Positions 14,948 through 20,222 of a stretch of 20,222 nucleotides of DNA are shown in pieces (the first letter of the stretch is position 1; the number at the start of each line of letters is the position of its first letter). Below the pieces are notes generated by a model, which was not told the DNA's origin, did not search any database, and saw nothing but the letters and a program-made list of their open reading frames with translations. The position numbers and the translations under genes are program-made. Source of the DNA: DASQVO01 sp035640715 (GTDB lineage: Bacteria; Actinomycetota; Actinomycetes; Streptosporangiales; Streptosporangiaceae); NCBI GenBank assembly GCA_035640715.1, contig DASQVO010000453.1:1-20222 (forward strand), written 5' to 3'.

Positions 14948-15361
14948 ATGGCCTCTCAGCTGAATCCATACCTCAACTTCAATGGCGACGCCCGCCAGGC
15001 GATGGAGTTCTACCAGAGCGTGTTCGGCGGCAATCTCAACCTCAACACGTTCGCTGAGTTCGGCGCCAAGGACTCGCCCGACGCCGCGCGGATCATGCAC
15101 GGGATGCTCGAAACGGACGCCGGCTACACGATCATGGCTGCCGATGTCACCAGTGACATGGAATACGCTCCGATGGCCGGTTTCTCCGTGAGCCTCAGCG
15201 GCGACGACGGCGACGCCCTGCGCGGCTACTGGGAGAAGCTGTCCGCCAATGGGACCACGACGATGCCGCTGCAAAAGCAGGCCTGGGGCGACGAGTTCGG
15301 CATGTGCGTTGACCAGTTCGGCGTCCCGTGGATGGTTAACATCAGCCAGCCGCCGGCGTAG
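14948..15361 (+). CDS. PhnB-like VOC-superfamily protein (glyoxalase/bleomycin-resistance fold)
   Basis: A 137-residue protein of the PhnB-like branch of the vicinal oxygen chelate superfamily. It shows the opening pattern LNPYLNFNGDARQAMEFYQS with FGG, then MHGMLET, the middle strand YTIMAADV, and the closing D-x-F-G-V-P-W-M-V-N-I segment that ends nearly all of these proteins. They are dimers of small alpha/beta units; most have no proven function and many lack the full metal set. The ATG at 14948 has AGGAGA 5 bases upstream, a strong reason to choose it over the much earlier in-frame ATG codons. It is transcribed alone and faces the MalY-type gene across a hairpin. No functional link with the catabolic cluster is evident. 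Confidence 0.92.
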   Translation: MASQLNPYLNFNGDARQAMEFYQSVFGGNLNLNTFAEFGAKDSPDAARIMHGMLETDAGYTIMAADVTSDMEYAPMAGFSVSLSGDDGDALRGYWEKLSANGTTTMPLQKQAWGDEFGMCVDQFGVPWMVNISQPPA

Positions 15362-15378
15362 CGGCTCACCACCTTTTT

Positions 15379-15403
15379 ATGGGGCACCATTACGGTGCCC
15401 CAT
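15379..15403. terminator. Terminator-like hairpin between convergent genes
   Basis: ATGGGGCACC (15379-15388) and GGTGCCCCAT (15394-15403) form a perfect 10-bp stem with a 5-base loop, between the VOC stop at 15361 and the end of the opposite gene at 15411. It can fold on both strands. A run of five T lies before it on the plus strand rather than after, so neither side has the classical T-tail. A T-less bidirectional terminator is the simplest reading. Confidence 0.75.
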
Positions 15404-15410
15404 TCAATGG

Positions 15411-16583
15411 TCAGCGGTTAGCTGCCGCTTGGCCCATGCGGCGGACGATCTCGGCCAGGATCGGTCGTGGGGTCGCGAAGTTGAGCCGCACGTGCCCCTG
15501 GCCCGCGTCCCCGAAGGCGGGGCCGTCGTTGACCATCACCTGTGCTTTGTCCAGGAAGAATTCCCCGGGGGTGTCGCCGAGACCCAGGCCGCGGCAGTCC
15601 AGCCAGGCCAGGTAGGTGCCCTCCGGGGGCAGGTAACGGACACCGGGCAGGTGCTCCGCGAGCAGTTCGGCGAGCAGCCTCCGGTTGCCGTCGAGGTAGC
15701 CGATTACCTCCGCGAGCCAGCTGCGGCCCGCGGTGAACGCGGCGATATTGGCGCGTACTCCGGGTGTGCTCGCGCCGTGCTCGGCCAGCCTGCCCGCAGC
15801 ATCCCACTTTTCCATGTCGGCGTCGTTGGTGAGTATCAGCTGGGCGCATTTGAGGCCGGGCAGGTTCCACCCCTTGGACGCGGAGGTAGCGGTCACGGTG
15901 TGCGCTGCGGCAAGCGCCGATACCGAGGCGTAAGGAATGTGCTGGTGGCCCGGGTAGACGAGGGGCGCGTGGATCTCGTCGGCGAACACTCGCCCGCCGT
16001 TGCGCTGCGTGACCTCGGCTACTGCGGCCAGTTCGTCCCTGGTATAGACCCGCCCGGCCGGGTTGCAAGGGTTGCAGAGGATGAGCAGGTGGCCGCCTGC
16101 GCGGAACGCTGCGTCGATCCCGTCCAGGTCGAGAGCCAGCCGCCCCTCGGTGGTGATCATCGGCACCTGGATGATCTGCCGGCCAAGCAACGGCGGCACC
16201 GTGAGGAACGGCATGTAGGCGGGGGTAGGCAGGATCACCGGGCTGTCCGCGCGGGAGAAGACGGTTATCGCGGCTTCCAGGCCCTTGATGACATCGGGCA
16301 GCGGGCGGATCCTGGCGGGGTCGACGATCCAGCCGCACTGCTCGGCGAGCCATCCTGCCACAGCCTCGGCCATCTCCTGGACCGCGCCTGGGGTGAGATA
16401 GCCGAAGTCATTCCGGGTGATCACGTCACGCAGCGCGGCCTCGACCTCCGGGGCGGTACCGAAATCCATCTCGGCGACAAAGGCACCGAGCACGTCAGGA
16501 CCGGCGTAGGTCCATTTAAAGCCACCACGGTTGCGCAGCTCATCGACGGATATCCGGTCGAATGCCGCCGCCAGCGCCGTCAC
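15411..16583 (-). CDS. MalY/PatB-type PLP-dependent C-S beta-lyase or aminotransferase
   Basis: A 390-residue fold-type I PLP enzyme. Key residues are visible: Asn174 in CNPCNPAGRVYT, Asp202 in VFADEIHAPLVY, the PLP lysine Lys237 in SASKGWNLPGLK, and the carboxylate-binding Arg in GHVRLNFATP near the end. The opening FDRISVDELRNRGGFKW followed by AEMDF is the pattern of MalY/PatB proteins, which cleave cystathionine and cysteine conjugates to a thiol, pyruvate and ammonia. The start is a GTG at 16583 overlapping the stop of a broken amidohydrolase frame (GTGA), with no clear ribosome site of its own. It may therefore depend on translation of that fragment, or a different start may be used. 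Sulfur-amino-acid or thiol-conjugate metabolism is likely. Confidence 0.9.
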   Translation of the reverse strand: MTALAAAFDRISVDELRNRGGFKWTYAGPDVLGAFVAEMDFGTAPEVEAALRDVITRNDFGYLTPGAVQEMAEAVAGWLAEQCGWIVDPARIRPLPDVIKGLEAAITVFSRADSPVILPTPAYMPFLTVPPLLGRQIIQVPMITTEGRLALDLDGIDAAFRAGGHLLILCNPCNPAGRVYTRDELAAVAEVTQRNGGRVFADEIHAPLVYPGHQHIPYASVSALAAAHTVTATSASKGWNLPGLKCAQLILTNDADMEKWDAAGRLAEHGASTPGVRANIAAFTAGRSWLAEVIGYLDGNRRLLAELLAEHLPGVRYLPPEGTYLAWLDCRGLGLGDTPGEFFLDKAQVMVNDGPAFGDAGQGHVRLNFATPRPILAEIVRRMGQAAANR

Positions 16584-16826
16584 GGGCTGCCGTGGCCGGC
16601 GGGCTCGGCCAGGCCAGTGCCTGCGATGATCTGCACTCCATGCGAGTACAGGTTCATGATCACCTTCTCCAGCGCGTCACCAAAGCGGTCACGCATCGAC
16701 AGTGCGTGCACGTTCATCGTCGGGCATATATATACCCGCGGCGGCGATCTCGGCAGCCAGCCCCGGATCGAAGTCTGAGCCGTACCTGCCGTCCTGCCCG
16801 GCGAACGAGCAGTGCTCAATACTCAT
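16580..16826 (-). pseudogene. Frameshifted internal fragment of a metal-dependent amidohydrolase
   Basis: From the ATG at 16826, the minus strand reads SIEHCSFAGQDGRYGSDFDP, then LAAEIAAAGIY. After a shift of frame near 16726-16734 it continues CPTMNVHALSMRDRFGDALE and GVQIIAGT. The two halves join naturally as the E-H-C-S ... C-P-T-M ... I-A-G-T(D) part of imidazolonepropionase-like amidohydrolases, normally around residues 200-300 of a roughly 400-residue protein. At the shift point there is a short TA repeat; restoring one TA unit would give G-I-Y-I-C-P-T in one frame. The N-terminal third with its HxH motif is missing, and the catalytic Asp expected after A-G-T is replaced by G-L-A-E. It is therefore a remnant, although its end still overlaps the MalY-type gene by 4 bp. 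Confidence 0.7.
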
Positions 16827-16865
16827 AGCCGAATTTCGGCACCGACATGCTCGGGGTCATCTCGC

Positions 16866-16896
16866 CTGACCGGACAACCTGGCGGAGAAGTAGGGT
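16866..16896 (+). promoter_or_regulatory. Possible promoter for the LuxR-type regulator
   Basis: CTGACC (16866-16871) and TAGGGT (16891-16896) are 19 bases apart and resemble actinobacterial housekeeping promoter boxes, with a slightly long spacer. Transcription would start near 16903, ahead of the possible GTG starts at 16944, 17001 and 17025. Confidence 0.3.
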
Positions 16897-17000
16897 GGTG
16901 CTGTGCTCCCGCCCGACGCTCTCTCGGGACTGCCGACTCTGAGGTGGAAAGATCCGTCTGTGGCACCTCCTCGGAGGCGAAACCGCTGGCGGATTCATCC

Positions 17001-19791
17001 GTGGTCACCTACGGCTCCAGCACTGTGAGCGGGCGGGCTGCCGGGGGTGCCGGGCAACTGAGGGGCCGTGGCGCCGAGTGCGACGCGCTCGACCGGCTTG
17101 CCGGGGCTGTCCGCGCGGGTGAGAGCCGTGCACTGGTGGTGTACGGAGAGCCGGGCGTGGGGAAGACGGCGCTGCTGGATTATGTGGCAGGGCAGGCGTC
17201 GGGCTGCCGGGTTGCGCGCGCGGCGGGTGTGCAGTCGGAGATGGAGCTTGCCTTTGCCGGGGTGCATCAGCTGTGCGCGCCGATGCTGGATCACCTGGAT
17301 CGTCTGCCGGTGCCGCAGGGTGAGGCGCTGCGGACCGCGTTCGGTGTCAGTGCCGGGCCGCCCCCGGACCGTTTCCTGGTCGGTCTTGCTGTGCTTGGCC
17401 TGCTGTCCGACGTAGCCGGGGAGCGGCCGCTGGTATGCCTGGTGGATGACCAGCAGTGGCTGGATCGCGCCTCGGCGCAGGTGCTCGGGTTCGTGGCGCG
17501 GCGCCTGGAGGCGGAATCGGTGGGCATGGTTTTCGCTGCGCGCGCACCGAGCGACGACCTGGCAGGACTGCCCGAGCTGAGGGTGGGGCCTGGGGGAGGA
17601 TGATGCGCGGGCGCTGCTGGATGACCGGGTGCGGGATCAGATCGTCGCGGAGACACACGGCAACCCGCTGGCCCTGCTGGAGCTGCCGCGGGGCCTGACG
17701 CCGGCTCAGCTGGCCGGGGGGTTCGGGCTGCCCGGCGCGGTACCGCTGTCGGGGCGGATTGAGAAGAACTTCCGGCAGCGGGCCGATGCTCTTCCTGCTG
17801 GGCCGCGCCGGTTGCTGCAGCTGGCGGCGGCCGAGCCGACCGGTGACCCGCTGCTGACGTGGCGGGCGGCTGGGCGGCTGGGGATGCCGGCTGAGGCTGC
17901 GGCGCCGGCGGCCGAGGCCGGCCTGGTCGAGTTCGGCGCCCGGGTGCGGTTCCGTCATCCGCTGGTGCGGTCGGCGGCCTACCAGTCGGCGTCGCTTCAG
18001 CAGAGGCAGGAGCTGCATCGCGCGCTGGCGGAGGTCACTGATCCGCAGGCTGATCCGGACCGCTGGGCCTGGCATCGGGCGCAGGCCGCGCCGGGCCCGG
18101 ATGAGGAGGTTGCCGCGGAGCTTGAGCGGTCAGCGGACCGGGCGCAGGCCCGCGGCGGCATGGCCGCGGCGGCCGCGTTCGTGGAGCGCGCGGCGTTGCT
18201 GACACCCGACCCGGCCCGGCGCGCGCAGCGCCTGCTCGCCGCGGCCAGGGCCAAGCGCGACGCCGGCGCCGTTGACGCGGCACTCGGGCTGCTGGTCACG
18301 GTGGAAGCCGGGCCGCTTGACGCACTGCGGGCCGCCGAGGTGGAGCACCTGCGCGGGCAGATCGTCTTTGACCAGCTTCGCGGCGGCGACGCTGCGCGCC
18401 TGCTCCTCAGCGCGGCCAGGCACTTTGAGCCGCTCGACATCCGCCTGGCACGCGAGATACACCTGGAGGCGCTCGTCGCCGCGATGTGGGCCGGCGGCGG
18501 CCTGGACAGCCCCGGTGAGGTGGTGCGGGAGGTGGCGTGCGCGGCCCGCGCCGCGCCCCCTAGCCCGGACCCGCCGCGTGCGGTTGACGTCACGCTCGAC
18601 GCCTTCGCGTTGCGGTTTACCGATGGGTACGCAGCCGCTGCGCCGGCGCTGACCCGGGCGCTGGAGCTGCTTCTCGCTCTGAGTGCCGATCCGGACGATG
18701 CCAGCCGCTGGTTTTGGCTGGCCGGTTCCAGAGTCAGCGCCGTCATCGCCCGGGAGCTGTGGGACTTCGAGTCCTGGCATGCCCTGGCGGCTCGCCAGGT
18801 CCGGCTGGCCCGCGACGCGGGCGCGCTCGTGCACCTGCAGTTTGCGCTCGATTTTCTTGCCGGAAGCCATCTTCTGGCGGGGGAGCTGACGGCGGCTGCG
18901 CAGATGATAGAAGAGGGCCGGCTACTTGCCGAGGCGACGGGGAACCCGCCGCTCGGGTACCGCGAAGGGCTCCTCGCGGCGTGGCGAGGCCAGGAGCGAG
19001 AGGCGTCCGCGCTGACCGGCAGCACGTCACGGCAGGCCGCCGCCCGCGGGCCGGGAAACCTGAATGCGCTTGCTGCCTATGCCAGCTCGGTGCTCTGCAA
19101 CGGCCTGGGGCGTCATGACGCGGCGCTGGTGGCCGCCCGGCGGGTCTTCGAACGTGACCAGCCGGGGTATGGGCCCCTGATCGTCCCGGAGCTGGCTGAG
19201 GCAGCCGCCAGGACCGGTGACAGGCCCCTCCTGGAGGGTGTGCTCCGGTGGCTGTCCGAGCGCACCCGGATTACGCCTGGCGACTGGGTGCTGGGGATCG
19301 AGGCCCGTGTCCGGGCCCTGCTCAGTGATGGCGAGGCCGCCGAGCGCTTCTATCGCGAATCGATCGGCCATCTGGGCCGGACCCGGCTCCGTGTGGAGCT
19401 GGCCCGCGGCCATCTCCTCTACGGTGAGTGGCTGCGCCGGGAGCGCCGCCGCGGTGAGGCGCGGGAGCCGCTGCGCACCGCCTACGAGATGATGGGTGCG
19501 ATGGGCGCCGGGGCGTTCGCTGAGCGGGCCCGCCGTGAGCTGCTGGCCACTGGCGCGACCGCCCGCAAGCGCACCGTCGAGACGGCACTTGAGCTGACCG
19601 CCCAGGAGGCCCAGGTCGCGCGGCTGGCCCGTGATGGCCTGTCGAACCCGCAGATCGGCGCCCAGTTGTTCATCAGCGTGCGCACGGTCCAGTACCACCT
19701 GGGCAAGGTCTTCACCAAGCTCGGCATCAGCTCACGCAGCCAGCTCGAGCTCGTACTCCCCAGCGACCCGGCTGCCGTCCAGCCGGGCTAG
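17001..19791 (+). pseudogene. LAL-type LuxR-family ATPase regulator, broken by a frameshift
   Basis: Two frames together encode one large regulator. The first (to the TGA at 17601-17603) has Walker A GEPGVGKTALLDY, the segment SEMELAFAGVHQL and Walker B LVCLVDDQQWLDRASAQ. The second (open from about 17590 to 19791) continues with DQIVAETHGNPLALLELPRG, a long alpha-helical repeat region, and a C-terminal LuxR helix-turn-helix (LTAQEAQVARLARDGLSNPQ, then FISVRTVQYHLGKVFTKLGI). The break is at the G-run near 17584-17596: two more G would restore V-G-G-L-G-E-D-D-A-R. About eight residues expected before RVRDQIV also seem absent. The second half has only a GTG (17629) without a ribosome site, so it is unlikely to be made alone. 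The N-terminal start is uncertain; GTG at 16944, 17001 or 17025 are possible. Intact LAL proteins are large ATP-binding activators, often of secondary metabolism. Confidence 0.8.
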
Positions 19792-19796
19792 CCTCG

Positions 19797-19818
19797 CGGG
19801 CCGCCTGCCGGCGTCCCG
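19797..19818 (+). terminator. Possible terminator hairpin after the LuxR-type gene
   Basis: CGGG-C-CGCC (19797-19805) pairs with GGCG-T-CCCG (19810-19818), an 8-bp stem with one C/T mismatch and a 4-base loop, six bases after the stop codon. There is no T-run. Confidence 0.4.
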
Positions 19819-19885
19819 GTCTGCCGTGGGCTGGGACTGGCCACCCGCACTGTGCACTGGCGGATATGAGCGCAGCTGCCCGGTC

Positions 19886-19951
19886 ATGACAATGGCCGGG
19901 ATTGCGGCGCCACACGAGCGTCACCACACCAGGAAGGAGCTGGCACGATGA
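19886..19951 (+). CDS. Possible 21-residue peptide ORF
   Basis: An ATG at 19886 opens a 21-codon frame (MTMAGIAAPHERHHTRKELA plus Arg) whose TGA overlaps the ATG of the next tiny ORF by 4 bp. No good ribosome site precedes it. It is probably chance, but the overlap and the strong site inside it (see next entry) are noted. The rest of 19819-20165 shows no gene. Confidence 0.12.
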   Translation: MTMAGIAAPHERHHTRKELAR

Positions 19952-19983
19952 CCACCTGGCTGAACACGCAGCGCGCCATCTGA
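19948..19983 (+). CDS. Very short ORF with a strong ribosome site (truncated gene start or leader peptide)
   Basis: AGGAAGGAG (19931-19939) lies 8 bases before an ATG that opens only 11 codons (MTTWLNTQRAI). This is one of the better ribosome sites in the window, yet no gene follows in frame. It may be the surviving start of a lost gene, or a small peptide. No attenuator-like codon run or hairpin is evident after it. Confidence 0.2.
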   Translation: MTTWLNTQRAI

Positions 19984-20165
19984 ACTCACAAGCCCTCCCA
20001 ACGGCTGCGCTGGTTACATCCGTCTTTGGTTAGCCACTGGTAGAGCCCATGCCGCTCCTGGACCGTCTCTCCCAGGCAGTCCAGGAAACCGGCCGCAACG
20101 ATACTACTCCGGTGTGATTGCAGCAGGTATCGATGGCGGGGAGCATGGTGGCGGGGCCGGTTACG

Positions 20166-20222
20166 TCATACGGAGCGGACGCGGAGGCCGTCGAAGGCGA
20201 TCTTGCATACCGCGTCGGCGAG
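20166..20222 (-). CDS. C-terminal end of a minus-strand gene, possibly a TetR-type regulator
   Basis: The minus strand from the right edge reads LADAVCKIAFDGLRVRSV and then stops at 20166-20168. The D-A-V-x-x-I-A-F-D-G-L-R ending recalls the last helix of many actinobacterial TetR-family regulators. Only 18 codons are visible, so the family call is a guess. Confidence 0.35.
   Translation of the reverse strand, partial: LADAVCKIAFDGLRVRSV

Noticed and set aside
17600..17700. Programmed frameshift or translational restart in the LuxR-type gene at GGGGGAGG-ATGATG
   Set aside because: The two ATG codons after the purine run lie in the third frame, which soon gives an unrelated sequence, and the frame change needs two extra bases rather than a simple slip, so a lesion is more likely.
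20020..20060. tRNA-like string GGTTAGCCACTGGTAGAGCCC
   Set aside because: No acceptor, anticodon or T-arm pairing could be found around it.
1..20222. CRISPR arrays, insertion-sequence transposases, rRNA
   Set aside because: No regularly spaced repeats, transposase motifs or rRNA-like sequence were seen on either strand.

Overview
The window is very GC-rich, uses GTG starts freely, has many 4-bp start/stop overlaps, and carries a LAL-type LuxR regulator, a NarL/LiaR-type two-component system and FCD-type GntR control. This points to a high-GC actinobacterium with a complex life style (Streptosporangiales or Pseudonocardiales would fit, but the genus cannot be told from the sequence alone).

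Layout. (1) 1-477: tail of a MacB/FtsX-type ABC permease. (2) 658-1065: stand-alone tandem ACT-domain protein, followed by a gene-free gap holding two adjacent hairpins (1194-1261). (3) 1469-5095: a four-gene, end-overlapping operon of ABC ATPase, ABC-2 permease, sensor histidine kinase and NarL-type response regulator. (4) 5412-12431, minus strand: a catabolic operon read in the order MFS transporter, alpha/beta hydrolase, isochorismatase-type hydrolase, ACMSD-type amidohydrolase, aldehyde dehydrogenase and hydantoinase/allantoinase-type cyclic amidohydrolase. A sequence relic resembling the first helix of a second MFS transporter lies past its end. (5) 12514-14268, plus strand and divergent: an asparaginase-family amidohydrolase and a GntR/FCD regulator. 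The 82-bp divergent gap holds a perfect 8-bp inverted repeat straddling back-to-back promoters. (6) 14292-14947: gene-poor, possibly decayed. (7) 14948-15361: PhnB-like VOC protein. (8) 15411-16583, minus strand: MalY/PatB-type PLP lyase, fused by a 4-bp overlap to a broken amidohydrolase fragment. (9) 17001-19791: LAL-type LuxR ATPase regulator broken by a frameshift. (10) 19792-20222: mostly non-coding, with two tiny overlapping ORFs and the last 18 codons of a minus-strand gene.

How it fits together. Regions 4 and 5 look like one regulated unit for taking up and hydrolysing an unidentified nitrogen-containing compound. An importer, a ring-opening amidohydrolase, two amide-type hydrolases, an alpha/beta hydrolase, an aldehyde dehydrogenase and an ACMSD-type decarboxylase/hydrolase sit together under a local GntR regulator and a shared operator. 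No oxygenase is present, so the route visible here is mainly hydrolytic. I do not recognise it as a named pathway, and it is the best candidate for an undescribed system. Region 3 looks like a self-contained envelope-stress or drug-response module. Regions 6, 8 and 9 show several signs of gene decay.
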